Below, piece by piece: positions 16,770 to 26,200 of a DNA stretch of 47,782 nucleotides. The position numbers were made by a program, and so were the translations under genes. Numbering within the stretch: the first letter of the stretch is position 1; each line of letters opens with the position of its first letter. Below the pieces are notes generated by a model that saw only the letters and a list, made by a program, of their open reading frames with translations, was not told the origin of the DNA and made no database searches. This DNA is from Prevotella sp. (GTDB lineage Bacteria; Bacteroidota; Bacteroidia; Bacteroidales; Bacteroidaceae), in contig SUYI01000028.1 of the NCBI GenBank assembly GCA_015060485.1, positions 1 to 47,782 of the forward strand, given 5' to 3'.

Positions 16770-18800
16770 TTACCACAAAGGCAGGCGTTCAGACTTCGGA
16801 ACGAACATCTTGTCGCCCTCTTTCACACCAAAGGCATCATACCACATATCGATATGAGGCAGGGCGCCATTGACGCGCCAACGTCCCAGAGAATGGGGGT
16901 CGCTCTTGGTACGGTTGCGGATCTCAGCCTCCGTCACGTTATTAGCCCACACACCGGCATATGCCAGGAAGAAACGCTGGTCGGCGGTCAGTCCGTCAAT
17001 CACCGGCAGGGGATTACGCTTGGTGGCATTCTTGTAGGCATACCACGCCACCTGCAGTCCGCCATGATCGGCCAGGTTCTCACCCAGCGTCAGACGACCG
17101 TTGGCATTCAGGTCGGGCAAAACCTTGATATTCGAGAAGAACTCTGCATACTTATCTGTACGCTGAGTAAAGTTTTTTCCATCCTCTTCCTTCCACCAGT
17201 CGTGCATGTTTCCGTCCTTGTCGTACTGGCGTCCCTGGTCGTCGAAACCGTGTGTCATCTCATGACCGATTACCACACCAATGGCGCCATAGTTGAAGGC
17301 ATCATCAGCCGTCGGATCAAAGAACGGAACTTGCAGAATACCAGCTGGGAAGCAGATTTCGTTCGTGGTAGGGTTATAGTATGCATTCACCGTCTGCGGT
17401 GTCATGTACCAGTCATCTCGGTCGACGGGTTTTCCGGCCTTATGTTCTATCTGCCAGTTCAGCCAGAAACGCGAGCACTCCTTCATATTCTCATAGTACG
17501 ATTTTTTCGCATCAATCTTCAAACCTGAGAGGTCAGTCCAACGATCGGGATAGCCAATCTTCACATAGAAGCTATTCAGCTTCAGCAGGGCGTTTACCTT
17601 CGTCGAATCGTCCATCCAGTCCTGAGCGGCAATACGCTCGCCCAGAGCGATGCGCAGGTTCTCCACCAGCGTCTTCATGCGTTCCTTCGACGAGGCAGGG
17701 AAATACTTCTTCACATAGATGCGACCCAGGGCTTCGCCCATCACGCCCTGCACCTGGTTGGTAGCACGACGCCACAACGGGTGGTCCGTCTTGCGGCCTG
17801 AGAACACCTTACCATAGAAATCGAAGTTAGCCTCGCGGATGGCGTCGTTCAGCAGTCCCGTAGCACTGTTGATAATGCTCCACTCCATCACGTCACGATA
17901 CTCGGCTGGCTTCATCGTGGCAAACAGCTTGTCGGCAGCGGCCATGAAGTCGGGCTGTCCGACCACCAGCTCCTTCAGATACACCGTCTTCAGTCCCATG
18001 GCCTCGGCCTGCCTGGCCAGCTGGAAGTGCGGATACTTGGCGTTGAACTCGTCCAGCGTCATCTTGTTGTAGTTAGCCTGCGGATTGCGCAGTTCCGTAC
18101 GCGACTTCGACACCTTGGCCAGCGCCGTCTCCACCTTCATGATGTTCTTCATCTTCTGCTCGGCGGTACCTTTCTTGAATCCGAAGAGCTGGAACATGCG
18201 GACAATGTGCTTCTTGTAAGCCTCGCGGATCTTCGTCGTAGCCTCGTCGTTCTCCAGATAGTAGTCCTTCTGACCCAGCGTCAGTCCGCTCTGCATGATG
18301 TTGACGATATTCTCCGTAGCATTCTTCTCGTCGGCACCGATATAGGCACCGAAGAATTCCTGTTCGCCATAGGGGGCCATGTCCAGCTGAATGGCAAACA
18401 GCTGTTCCTTCGTCTTGGCGGCCTCCAGGCGCTTGATGAGCGGCATCACGGGTGACAGGCCTTCCTGTTCGCGACGTACCGAGTCCATCGCCAGCTTATA
18501 CAGGTCGCTCAGTTTCTGTTCCACAGAACCCTCTTCGTACGTATTCTCCAACAGTTCCTTCAGGATACCGTTGATACGTTTGTTGTTGTCTTCGGCCAGA
18601 CGGTCGAAACTGCCGTAACGCGAATAGGCAGCAGGCAGCGGATTGTTCTTCATCCATCCACCACAGGCATACTCGTAGAAGTCGTCGGCAGGACGCACAC
18701 TGGTGTCCAGGTCACCCAGATTGATGCCCGAACGCAACTGCTGTGCCGACACTCCCGCCGTCATCGTTGCCAATGTCATCATAATCAATACTTTTTTCAT
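16770..18800 (-). CDS. pepO: Secreted M13 family zinc endopeptidase (PepO/neprilysin type)
   Basis: A 676-residue metallopeptidase with a signal peptide (MKKVLIMMTLATMTAGVSAQ), so it acts outside the cytoplasm. The zinc motif HEMTH is at about 513-517 and the third ligand in GENLADHGG (E574, with D578), the two M13 signatures. The N-terminal half carries the family features NLGDLDTSVRPADDFYEYACGGWM and the C-terminus has NGALPHIDMWYDAFGVKEGDKM. The full length is typical of PepO, which cleaves small to medium peptides. It follows the ABC-F gene by 44 nt and ends at a strong terminator. Confidence 0.95.
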   Translation of the reverse strand: MKKVLIMMTLATMTAGVSAQQLRSGINLGDLDTSVRPADDFYEYACGGWMKNNPLPAAYSRYGSFDRLAEDNNKRINGILKELLENTYEEGSVEQKLSDLYKLAMDSVRREQEGLSPVMPLIKRLEAAKTKEQLFAIQLDMAPYGEQEFFGAYIGADEKNATENIVNIMQSGLTLGQKDYYLENDEATTKIREAYKKHIVRMFQLFGFKKGTAEQKMKNIMKVETALAKVSKSRTELRNPQANYNKMTLDEFNAKYPHFQLARQAEAMGLKTVYLKELVVGQPDFMAAADKLFATMKPAEYRDVMEWSIINSATGLLNDAIREANFDFYGKVFSGRKTDHPLWRRATNQVQGVMGEALGRIYVKKYFPASSKERMKTLVENLRIALGERIAAQDWMDDSTKVNALLKLNSFYVKIGYPDRWTDLSGLKIDAKKSYYENMKECSRFWLNWQIEHKAGKPVDRDDWYMTPQTVNAYYNPTTNEICFPAGILQVPFFDPTADDAFNYGAIGVVIGHEMTHGFDDQGRQYDKDGNMHDWWKEEDGKNFTQRTDKYAEFFSNIKVLPDLNANGRLTLGENLADHGGLQVAWYAYKNATKRNPLPVIDGLTADQRFFLAYAGVWANNVTEAEIRNRTKSDPHSLGRWRVNGALPHIDMWYDAFGVKEGDKMFVPKSERLPLW

Positions 18801-18830
18801 AACTTTTTAATCTTATATAATGTTTAATTA

Positions 18831-18864
18831 TCAATGTTCAAAGTTCAATGTTCAAAGTTCAATG
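18831..18864 (+). repeat. Heptamer array overlapping the ABC-F stop codon
   Basis: TCAAT and then GTTCAAA/GTTCAAT units alternate in 7-nt steps. The array supplies the last five codons (LNFEH) and the TGA stop of the ABC-F gene and fills most of the gap to the M13 peptidase gene. Confidence 0.8.
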
Positions 18865-20821
18865 TATCAAGTTCCTCTGAGAGTTTCTCCCACCGTTCCA
18901 CCTCTTCGTCCAGAGCTTTCTTCGTCGACGTGTACTCCGTCACCAGCTTCATGTCCGAGGCATTCTCGGGTTTCATCAGCAGGTCGTCCAGTTCTTTCAG
19001 CCGACGTTCCATGTCGCTGATCTTACGCTCTGACTCCTCGACGGCTTTCTCGGCCTTGCGCACTCGCTTCTGCTGCTCCTTGCGTTCAGCATAGCTTATG
19101 TTTTTGTCGAGAGAAGCCTTGTTTGCTTTTAGTCCGTCGGGAGCGGACTTTTTGTCCGTAAGGAGCGGACTTGTAGTCCGTCCCGTACGTACTGACATTC
19201 CCAACTCGTTCAGCTCAGAAATTTTCTTAGCCTCAAGGAAATCGTAGATACCTCCCAAATGCTCACGAACCATACCGCCACCGAACTCATACACCTTCGT
19301 CACCAGCCCGTCAAGGAACTCGCGGTCGTGGCTCACGATAATGGCCGTACCGTCGAAAGCCTTGATGGCTTCCTTCAGCACGTCCTTCGACACCATGTCC
19401 AGATGGTTCGTAGGCTCGTCGAGTATCAGCAGGTTCACGGGTTCCAGCAGCAAGCGTATCATAGCCAGACGACTGCGCTCACCGCCACTCAGCACCTTCA
19501 CCTTCTTGTCCGACTCCTCGCCACCAAACATAAAGGCACCCAGTATATCGTTGATCTTCATGCGCACCTCGCCCTTGGCCACGTAGTCTATCGTCTGGAA
19601 CACCGTCAGCGTCTCGTCCAACAGCTGCGCCTGGTTCTGGGCAAAGTAGCCTATCTGCACGTTATGGCCTATCTTCAGGTTGCCGTCGAAGGGTATCTCG
19701 CCCATGATGCATTTCACCAGCGTCGACTTACCCTCGCCGTTCTTACCCACAAAGGCCACCTTCTCGCCACGCTTGATGGTCAGGTTCACGTGGTCGAACA
19801 CCACGTGCGCATATTCCTTCCTGACCTCGTCGCAGATTACGGGATAGTCCCCGCTGCGCAGACAGGGCGGGAACTTCAGGTGCATGGCAGAGTTGTCCAC
19901 CTCGTCCACCTCAATGGGTACTGTCTTCTCCAGCTGCTTCACCTTCTGCTGCACCTGCACGGCCTTCGTAGCCTTATAACGGAAACGCTCAATGAAGTCC
20001 TTCATCTCCGCCATCTCCTTCTGTTGGTTCTCGTAGGCCCGCAGCTGCTGTTCGCGGCGCTCCTTGCGCAGCACGACATACTCGTCGTACTTCACCCGGT
20101 AGTCCGTAATCTGACCACACGATATCTCCATCGTCCGGTTCGACACATTATTGATGAAAGCACGGTCGTGACTTACCAGCACGACAGCCTTCGCCTGATT
20201 GGCCAGATACTGCTCCAGCCATTGTATCGACTCAATGTCCAGGTGGTTCGTCGGCTCGTCCAGCAACAGCACGTCGGGCTTCCTCAGCAGGATCTTCGCC
20301 AGTTCGATGCGCATGCGCCAGCCACCAGAGAACTCACGCGTCGGACGCTCCAGGTCGCTGCGCTCGAAACCCAGTCCTGTCAGCGTGCGCTCTATCTCGG
20401 CCTCATAGCCGTCGGCACCCATCATCTGGTAGCGGTCGTGCTCCTGCGTAAACCGTTCCACCAGCGCCATATACTCCGCGCTCTCGTAGTCCGTGCGATC
20501 GGCCAGCTGCTGGTTCATCCGTTCTATACGCCCGGCCATCTCGCGGATGTCGGCAAAAGCCTTCTGCGTCTCTTCGCGCACCGTCATTGAGTCCTGCAAG
20601 TTCATCACCTGCGGCAGATAGCCCACCGTCGTATCGCTGGGCACGTTCACCACGCCCGCTGTTGGTTTTTGCTGCCCGCAGAGTATCTTCAGCAGCGTCG
20701 ATTTCCCCGCACCGTTCTTGCCCACCAGGGCCACACGGTCGCGGTCGTTGATCACGAAACTCGCATTCGCAAACAACGGCTTCACGCCAAACTCCACACG
20801 CAGTCCTTCTACTGATATCAT
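18845..20821 (-). CDS. ABC-F family ATPase (translation factor type)
   Basis: A 658-residue cytoplasmic protein with two ABC domains and no membrane segments, the ABC-F layout. Domain 1 has Walker A GKNGAGKS, signature FSGGWRMRIELAKILL and Walker B VLLLDEPTNHLD. Domain 2 has GKNGEGKS, LSGGERSRLAMIRLLL and LLILDEPTNHLD. A charged linker (KEMAEMKDFIERFRYKATKAVQ) separates them and a C-terminal coiled coil follows. ABC-F proteins act on the ribosome E site to relieve stalling or drug binding; the subfamily resembles Uup/YdiF. Between domain 2 and the coiled coil, residues about 547-561 are encoded by an inserted palindromic repeat (19131-19181). The stop codon lies in a heptamer array. The leader from its -7 box (20845-20852) is about 17 nt. 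Confidence 0.93.
   Translation of the reverse strand: MISVEGLRVEFGVKPLFANASFVINDRDRVALVGKNGAGKSTLLKILCGQQKPTAGVVNVPSDTTVGYLPQVMNLQDSMTVREETQKAFADIREMAGRIERMNQQLADRTDYESAEYMALVERFTQEHDRYQMMGADGYEAEIERTLTGLGFERSDLERPTREFSGGWRMRIELAKILLRKPDVLLLDEPTNHLDIESIQWLEQYLANQAKAVVLVSHDRAFINNVSNRTMEISCGQITDYRVKYDEYVVLRKERREQQLRAYENQQKEMAEMKDFIERFRYKATKAVQVQQKVKQLEKTVPIEVDEVDNSAMHLKFPPCLRSGDYPVICDEVRKEYAHVVFDHVNLTIKRGEKVAFVGKNGEGKSTLVKCIMGEIPFDGNLKIGHNVQIGYFAQNQAQLLDETLTVFQTIDYVAKGEVRMKINDILGAFMFGGEESDKKVKVLSGGERSRLAMIRLLLEPVNLLILDEPTNHLDMVSKDVLKEAIKAFDGTAIIVSHDREFLDGLVTKVYEFGGGMVREHLGGIYDFLEAKKISELNELGMSVRTGRTTSPLLTDKKSAPDGLKANKASLDKNISYAERKEQQKRVRKAEKAVEESERKISDMERRLKELDDLLMKPENASDMKLVTEYTSTKKALDEEVERWEKLSEELDTLNFEH
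19131..19181 (+). repeat. In-frame palindromic 22-bp repeat within the ABC-F gene
   Basis: GGAGCGGACTTTTTGTCCGT (19140-19159) and GGAGCGGACTTGTAGTCCGT (19162-19181) repeat every 22 bp, preceded by the tail AGTCCGT of a third unit. Each contains a small hairpin (GGAC, 4-5 nt loop, GTCC). The insert is read in frame as part of a Thr/Ser/Lys-rich linker. Confidence 0.8.
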
Positions 20822-20840
20822 CTTATCTTATTCAATTCAG

Positions 20841-20892
20841 CCTGCAAAATTACACAAAAAAATCGGACTGACCGCACATCAGCCCGACTTTT
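20841..20892 (+). repeat. 52-bp terminator/promoter module, copy 1
   Basis: Matches 46918-46969 at 51 of 52 positions, in the same orientation. It holds a -7 box for the minus-strand gene (complement of 20845-20852, TAATTTTG) and a hairpin TCGGACTGA/TCAGCCCGA flanked by A7 and T6 tracts, which can terminate in both directions. It sits just upstream of the ABC-F gene. Confidence 0.85.
20845..20852 (-). promoter_or_regulatory. -7 box (TAATTTTG) of the ABC-F gene
   Basis: Minus-strand TAATTTTG matches TAnnTTTG and lies 23 nt before the ATG at 20821. A TTTG at the expected distance is not evident because that stretch is the hairpin of the repeat module. Confidence 0.55.
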
Positions 20893-20894
20893 TT
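20859..20894. terminator. Bidirectional terminator hairpin
   Basis: The stem TCGGACTGA / TCAGCCCGA has one mismatch and a 7-nt loop (CCGCACA). An A-run precedes it and a T-run follows, so it has the form of a terminator on either strand. It separates the ABC-F gene from the divergent gene at 21146. Confidence 0.65.
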
Positions 20895-20916
20895 ACCTTT
20901 AAAAGGTCCGTACCCT

Positions 20917-20977
20917 GATACTAAAGGGTCTCTGGTATGATACTAAAGGGTCTCTACCCTTATACTAAAGGGTGTTT
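20917..20977 (+). repeat. Three 22-bp direct repeats (ATACTAAAGGGT) in an intergenic region
   Basis: The core ATACTAAAGGGT starts at 20918, 20940 and 20962, exactly 22 bp apart. Units 1 and 3 are preceded by ACCCT or ACCCTT, forming inverted repeats ACCCTT-N6-AAGGGT. Spacing of about two helical turns suits cooperative binding of a regulator. The 324-nt gap (20822-21145) also holds a 13-bp palindrome ACCTTTAAAAGGT near 20895-20907 and the -7 box below; I see no gene in it. Confidence 0.75.
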
Positions 20978-21088
20978 AGTGTCATATCATATTACGGATA
21001 GTAGCACAAAGTGGTGGAGGAGGTTTTCTGATTGAAGGAAAATATGAAACTTTAACGAATTTCTTTAGGTAGATTGAAAATAAATGCC

Positions 21089-21096
21089 GACCTTTG
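21089..21096 (+). promoter_or_regulatory. Possible -7 box for the type IX-sorted protein gene
   Basis: GACCTTTG is one mismatch from TAnnTTTG, with TTTA 21 nt upstream (21064-21067). It lies 50 nt before the ATG at 21146. Confidence 0.45.
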
Positions 21097-21145
21097 CACG
21101 TTATAAGTATAAAAGGTATACGACAATTAGCATAAAGCGACTGCG

Positions 21146-21826
21146 ATGAAACAAAGAATAATGCTGGTGCTGATGATGCTGGGATGGCTGGCTGCGGAGA
21201 CGCATGCCACCGTCACAATCACGGCTATCTATACGGAAAATGGCAGCGAGGTGAGAAAATCGGAGAGCTTCGAAGCCGAAGCCCCGTTGCAGACGAGGTT
21301 CGAGGCCGAAGTGACGGAGATAGATGCCGGCTGGACGCTGGAATGGCGCTTCACCCACGAGGGTGCCGACGGCGGGAGCAGCGTGACGCGCTACGAGCAG
21401 AGCCCTGAATACACGTTTGCAGACGCGGGCAAGACGGAGGTGACGGTATATGTGAGTCTGCAGAACGAGCGTGTGGACTCGGCCACAATCGGCGTGACCA
21501 TCTTTGACAGCGTGCTGGAGATGCCCAACGCCTTTACGCCTAACGGCGACGGTGCCAACGACACGTACAGCGCCAAGAAGAACCACAGGAGCATCGTGGA
21601 ATTCCACGCCTACATATTCAACCGCTGGGGACAGAAGCTGTATGAATGGACGGACGTCGACGGCGAATGGGACGGCACATACAACGGGCATCCCGTGAAG
21701 GACGGCGTGTATTTCGTGTTGGTGAAGGCCCGCGGAGCCGACGGCAAGGAGTATAACATCCGCCGCGACGTGAACCTGATCAGACGATATAACGACGACT
21801 ACACTAACGCTGGAGGAGAGCCATGA
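21146..21826 (+). CDS. Exported protein with type B (CHU_C) type IX sorting domain
   Basis: A 226-residue protein with a signal peptide ([21 protein letters not shown]). Residues about 22-120 form a PKD-like beta domain ([28 protein letters not shown]). The last 100 residues are a gliding motility-associated C-terminal domain, with [28 protein letters not shown] and [14 protein letters not shown]. This is the type B sorting domain recognised by the type IX secretion system. The cargo part is very small, so it may be a minor surface protein or adaptor. Its stop overlaps the uvrA start by 4 bp (ATGA), an unusual operon partner for a DNA repair gene. Confidence 0.9.
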   Translation: MKQRIMLVLMMLGWLAAETHATVTITAIYTENGSEVRKSESFEAEAPLQTRFEAEVTEIDAGWTLEWRFTHEGADGGSSVTRYEQSPEYTFADAGKTEVTVYVSLQNERVDSATIGVTIFDSVLEMPNAFTPNGDGANDTYSAKKNHRSIVEFHAYIFNRWGQKLYEWTDVDGEWDGTYNGHPVKDGVYFVLVKARGADGKEYNIRRDVNLIRRYNDDYTNAGGEP

Positions 21827-24669
21827 GCGACAAGAAAATCAACGTATGGGGAGCTCGCGTACACAACCTGAAGAACATTGACGTGGAGATTCCACGCCAG
21901 TCGCTGACGGTGGTGACCGGACTGAGCGGCTCGGGGAAGTCGTCGCTGGCCTTCGACACCATCTTTGCCGAGGGACAGCGCAGGTATATCGAGACGTTCT
22001 CGGCCTATGCCCGCAACTTCCTGGGAGGCATGGAACGTCCGGACGTGGACAAGATAACAGGTTTGTCACCGGTGATCAGCATCGAGCAGAAAACGACGAA
22101 CAAGAACCCGCGGTCGACGGTGGGCACGACGACGGAGGTGTATGACTACCTGCGTCTGCTGTTTGCCCGTGCCGGCAAGGCGTACAGCTACATGACGGGC
22201 GAGCCTATGGTGAAATACACCGAGGAGAAGGTCATCGACATGATTCTGCACGACTACGAGGGCCGGAAGATTCTGGTGATGGCACCGCTGGTGAAGAGCC
22301 GTAAGGGTCACTACAGGGAACTGTTCGAGTCGATGCGCAGAAAGGGCTACCTGCATGTACGGGTGGACGGCGATGTTGTGGAGCTGACGGAGGGCATGAA
22401 GGTAGACCGGTACAAGAACCATGACATCGAGGTGGTGATTGACCGTCTAAAGGTCCCTACCCAACCTACCATCCCTACCCAACCTACCCCACCTACCGAA
22501 CGTCTGAAAAAGACCGTCCAAACCGCCATGAAGCAGGGCGATGGACTGATTTTGATCATGGACTACGACACGGGCGAGGTGCGGCATTTCTCGAAGCGAC
22601 TGATGTGTCCGACGACGGGCATATCGTACAATGACCCAGCACCAAACACGTTTTCGTTCAACTCGCCACAAGGGGCCTGTCCACATTGTAAAGGACTGGG
22701 ATACATCAACGAGATAGACATCGACAAGGTGATTCCAAACCGTCGTCAGAGCATCCATGAGGGAGGTATCGCCCCATTGGGAAAATACAAAAACCAGATG
22801 ATTTTCTGGCAGATTGATGCCATACTGCACCAGCACGAATGCGACCTGAAGACGCGGATAGAAGACATCCCCGAGGAAGCGATGAGCGAGATACTGTATG
22901 GCTCGCTGGACCCCGTGCGCATCGACAAGGAACTGGTACACACGTCGAGTGACTACTTCGTCGACTTCGACGGTGTGGTGAAGTACCTGCGCTCGGTGAT
23001 GGAAAACGACGACACGTCAGGCGGACAGAAATGGGCCGACCAATTCCTGGCGGAGCGTGAATGTCCCGAGTGTCATGGACAGCGGCTGACGCGTGAGGCA
23101 CTGTCGTACCGGATATGGGACAAGAACATATCGGAGCTGGCAAACATGGACCTCGGCGAGCTGCGGGGGTGGCTGGATGACTGCGAGTCGCACCTGGAGC
23201 ACCAGCAGCAACAGATAGCTGCCGAGATACTGAAGGAAATCAAGACACGACTGGACTTCCTGCTGGAGGTAGGACTGGACTATCTGGCGCTGAACCGACA
23301 GTCGGCATCGCTGTCTGGCGGCGAGAGCCAGCGCATCCGTCTGGCCACACAAATCGGTTCGCAGCTGGTGAACGTGCTTTACATTCTGGACGAGCCGAGT
23401 ATCGGACTGCACCAAAGAGACAATGAACGGCTGATACACTCGCTGAAGGAGCTGCGCGACCTGGGCAACACGGTGATTGTCGTAGAGCATGACGAGGACA
23501 TGATGCGGCAGGCAGACTACATCGTCGACATCGGTCCGAAGGCCGGACGGAAAGGCGGCGAGGTGGTGTTCCAAGGCACCATCGACGAGATGCTGAAGAC
23601 GGACACCATCACGGCCCAGTACCTGAACGGACAGATGCAGATTGACGTGCCCGAGCAGCGCCGCAAGGGCAACGGCAAGGTGCTGACACTGAAGGGCTGC
23701 CGGGGTAACAACCTGAAGAACGTCGACGTGGAATTCCCGTTGGGAAAACTCATCGTCGTCACCGGTGTGTCGGGATCAGGCAAGTCGACACTGATCAACG
23801 AGACACTCTACCCCATCCTATCGAAGCATTTCTACCATTCGATGCAGGCACCAATGCCCTACGACAGCATTGAAGGACTGAAGCATATCGACAAGGTGGT
23901 GAACGTCGACCAGAGTCCCATAGGCCGTACGCCACGTTCGAACCCTGCCACCTATACGGGGGTGTTCAGCGACATCCGCTCGCTATTTGTCAACCTGCCC
24001 GAGGCACAGCTTCGCGGCTACAAGCCCGGGCGTTTCTCGTTTAATGTGAAGGGCGGACGCTGCGAGACGTGTGGCGGCAACGGATACAAGACCATCGAGA
24101 TGAATTTCCTGCCTAACATCCAGGTGCCGTGCGAGGAATGTCACGGCAAACGGTATAACCGCGAGACGCTGGAAGTGCGATTCAAGGGCAAGTCGATAGC
24201 CGACGTGCTGGACATGACCATCAACCAGGCTGTGGAATTCTTCGAGAACGTGCCCGACATTCTGCGCAAGATCAAGACCATACAGGACGTCGGACTGGGA
24301 TACATCAAGCTGGGACAGCCATCGACAACGCTGTCGGGCGGTGAGAGCCAGCGTGTAAAACTGGCCACGGAACTGTCGAAAAAGGATACGGGAAAGACGC
24401 TCTACATCCTGGACGAGCCCACGACGGGACTGCACTTCGAGGACATCCGCATCCTAATGAACGTGCTGCAGACACTGGTGGACCGAGGAAATACGGTCAT
24501 CATCATCGAACACAATATGGACGTCATCAAGCTGGCTGACCACATCATCGACATGGGTCCTGAGGGCGGACGCGGAGGCGGTACCATTCTTACTATCGGC
24601 ACACCCGAACAGGTGGTCAAGAGCAAGAAAGGATTCACACCGAAGTTCCTGAAAGAAGCACTAAAGTAG
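21823..24669 (+). CDS. uvrA: Excinuclease ABC subunit A
   Basis: A 948-residue ATPase that recognises bulky DNA lesions and loads UvrB in nucleotide excision repair. Two ABC modules are present: Walker A GLSGSGKS (33-40) and GVSGSGKS (about 648-655), signatures [12 protein letters not shown] and [12 protein letters not shown], and Walker [11 protein letters not shown] and [10 protein letters not shown]. Zinc modules are seen as CPHCKGLG with CPECHGQRL, and CETCGGNGY with CEECHGKRY. Residues about 213-227 are a Pro/Thr insertion ([15 protein letters not shown]) encoded by an 18-bp repeat, located in a lesion-binding insertion domain. The start overlaps the preceding gene by 4 bp. Confidence 0.98.
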   Translation: MSDKKINVWGARVHNLKNIDVEIPRQSLTVVTGLSGSGKSSLAFDTIFAEGQRRYIETFSAYARNFLGGMERPDVDKITGLSPVISIEQKTTNKNPRSTVGTTTEVYDYLRLLFARAGKAYSYMTGEPMVKYTEEKVIDMILHDYEGRKILVMAPLVKSRKGHYRELFESMRRKGYLHVRVDGDVVELTEGMKVDRYKNHDIEVVIDRLKVPTQPTIPTQPTPPTERLKKTVQTAMKQGDGLILIMDYDTGEVRHFSKRLMCPTTGISYNDPAPNTFSFNSPQGACPHCKGLGYINEIDIDKVIPNRRQSIHEGGIAPLGKYKNQMIFWQIDAILHQHECDLKTRIEDIPEEAMSEILYGSLDPVRIDKELVHTSSDYFVDFDGVVKYLRSVMENDDTSGGQKWADQFLAERECPECHGQRLTREALSYRIWDKNISELANMDLGELRGWLDDCESHLEHQQQQIAAEILKEIKTRLDFLLEVGLDYLALNRQSASLSGGESQRIRLATQIGSQLVNVLYILDEPSIGLHQRDNERLIHSLKELRDLGNTVIVVEHDEDMMRQADYIVDIGPKAGRKGGEVVFQGTIDEMLKTDTITAQYLNGQMQIDVPEQRRKGNGKVLTLKGCRGNNLKNVDVEFPLGKLIVVTGVSGSGKSTLINETLYPILSKHFYHSMQAPMPYDSIEGLKHIDKVVNVDQSPIGRTPRSNPATYTGVFSDIRSLFVNLPEAQLRGYKPGRFSFNVKGGRCETCGGNGYKTIEMNFLPNIQVPCEECHGKRYNRETLEVRFKGKSIADVLDMTINQAVEFFENVPDILRKIKTIQDVGLGYIKLGQPSTTLSGGESQRVKLATELSKKDTGKTLYILDEPTTGLHFEDIRILMNVLQTLVDRGNTVIIIEHNMDVIKLADHIIDMGPEGGRGGGTILTIGTPEQVVKSKKGFTPKFLKEALK
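22456..22499 (+). repeat. 18-bp tandem repeat inside uvrA
   Basis: TCCCTACCCAACCTACCA-type units repeat with an 18-bp period (about 2.4 copies), encoding the hexapeptide [12 protein letters not shown] and then PPT. The period is a multiple of 3, so copy-number change would keep the frame. Confidence 0.75.
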
Positions 24670-24679
24670 TCTTATTATT

Positions 24680-24703
24680 CGACCACGAATTACACGAATT
24701 AAC
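24680..24703. repeat. CACGAATTA short repeat between uvrA and the GHL10 gene
   Basis: The 46-nt convergent gap holds CCACGAATTACACGAATTAAC, two copies of an 8-nt unit. Comparable ACGAATTA strings occur as dispersed repeats in other Bacteroidota genomes, by recollection. I see no clear terminator hairpin here. Confidence 0.5.
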
Positions 24704-24715
24704 GTTCGCGGTTGT

Positions 24716-26194
24716 TTATTTCTTCACTTTTACTTTTACCGCTTTACTCTCGTTCTGCATGCGGTCGAGGGCAGTAACGACATATACACAAGGTGTCTGC
24801 TCGTTGTCAGGCAACTCGTAGAAGGTGTCGCTGACGATGGTCTTCAGATGTGAGCAGTCGTCCAAATTGACCTTCTCACCCTTGTCGAAGCGGTAGACGG
24901 CATAGCGCGTGGCCTCGTCCTGCCAGCCGCTCCCCTTGGGCTGTGTCCAGAACAGCACGCGCTGACCATCGAAATTGAATGCCTTCAGCTTGCGCACCTT
25001 ATTGGGAGCCTTCTTGTCGATGTGAACCATGACGGGCTGCAAGGCGGGAGTGCGCCAATAGACGTTACGCAAAGAGGTGCCGTAGTTGCCGATGTTGTCG
25101 ACGGCAGCCTTGGCATACCACAGGACGGTACCCTTCACACGAGGCAGCTGCTGGTGGAGCGACATCTTAGCTGACAGCTGATGACGGCTCTTGTCCTTCA
25201 GATCGGCATGCTTCACCGTGCGCTCGACATCCTCACCGATATAAAGAGCGGTACGTGTCAGGTGCTGATTCCACCAATGAATGAGTTCGTCATAGTCGGC
25301 AGCACGGTTGCCAATCTCCCAATAAATCTGGGGTACACAATAGTCCATCCAGCCGTTGGCATCCCACAGCAGCACGTCGGCATAGAGATCGTCGTAGTTC
25401 TGCAGGCCATTGGTACGGCTGCCGTTGGGGTCGCTCTTTCTGTTGCGGTAGATACCGAAGGGCGAGATGCCAACCTTCACCCAGGGCTTGGCCTCGTGGA
25501 CGGTCTTGTAGAGCTGTTCGATGAAAAGGTTGACATTGTAACGGCGCCAGTCGTCGCGATTGCTGATGCCATTGGAATGAGCCCGGTACTGGGCGTCGTC
25601 GGGAATCTGCACGCCAGCCACCGGATAGGGATAGAAATAATCATCGATATGGAGGCCATCGACATCGTAGCGTGTCACTATATCGCGGACAACCTCGCAG
25701 ATGTAGTCACGGCACTCCTGCAAGGCAGGTTTGAGCAGCGTCAGACCATCGTACTGGAAAGTCCACTCGGGATGCTGTACCACGACGTGGTTGCGGGCAT
25801 TGCCATGAGCCGTCTTCGTCTTGGCACGATAGGGATTGATCCAGGCGTGAAGCTCCATGCCACGTTTGTGGCACTCGTCAATCATCCACTTCAGCGGCTC
25901 CCAATACGGATAGGGTTTGGCACCCTGCTCGCCCGTCAGATAATAGCTCCATGGTTCGAGACTGCTCTCATAAAGCGCATCGCACTCAGGACGTACCTGG
26001 AAGATGATGGCGTTGCAGCCGTCCTTCCGCAGTTCGTTCAACTGGTAGGTCAGCGTACGTTGCATGGCCTCGGTGGACATTCCTTTGAACTGTCCGTTGA
26101 CACACTGTATCCACGCTCCGCGGAACTCGCGCTTCTGCTGTGCCGAAGCCACCAGGGCAACGAACAACAGGCAAATGGTAATCATTTTCTTCAT
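24716..26194 (-). CDS. Exported GHL10-type glycosyl hydrolase (DUF187/YngK-like)
   Basis: A 492-residue protein with a signal peptide (MKKMITICLLFVALVASAQ). Residues about 22-330 form the GHL10 barrel: REFRGAWIQCVNGQF, AIIFQVRPECDALY, GMELHAWINPYRAKT, DVDGLHIDDYFYPYP and WVKVGISPFGIYR, features of the DUF187 family. The rest is a beta-rich domain. Members are thought to act on cell-wall or surface glycans, but substrate and catalytic residues are not established to my knowledge; Asp residues of HIDDYF are candidates. It is the last gene of a DUF4375-smpB-GHL10 run, 6 nt after smpB. Confidence 0.9.
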   Translation of the reverse strand: MKKMITICLLFVALVASAQQKREFRGAWIQCVNGQFKGMSTEAMQRTLTYQLNELRKDGCNAIIFQVRPECDALYESSLEPWSYYLTGEQGAKPYPYWEPLKWMIDECHKRGMELHAWINPYRAKTKTAHGNARNHVVVQHPEWTFQYDGLTLLKPALQECRDYICEVVRDIVTRYDVDGLHIDDYFYPYPVAGVQIPDDAQYRAHSNGISNRDDWRRYNVNLFIEQLYKTVHEAKPWVKVGISPFGIYRNRKSDPNGSRTNGLQNYDDLYADVLLWDANGWMDYCVPQIYWEIGNRAADYDELIHWWNQHLTRTALYIGEDVERTVKHADLKDKSRHQLSAKMSLHQQLPRVKGTVLWYAKAAVDNIGNYGTSLRNVYWRTPALQPVMVHIDKKAPNKVRKLKAFNFDGQRVLFWTQPKGSGWQDEATRYAVYRFDKGEKVNLDDCSHLKTIVSDTFYELPDNEQTPCVYVVTALDRMQNESKAVKVKVKK

Positions 26195-26200
26195 ACGACG

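Noticed and set aside
19259..20590. A 443-codon plus-strand frame opposite the ABC-F gene
   Set aside because: Antisense to the ABC-F motifs; no recognisable protein features.
20917..20977. CRISPR-like short repeats
   Set aside because: Only three 22-bp period copies with very short spacers and no cas genes; repeat units are partly palindromic operators rather than CRISPR.
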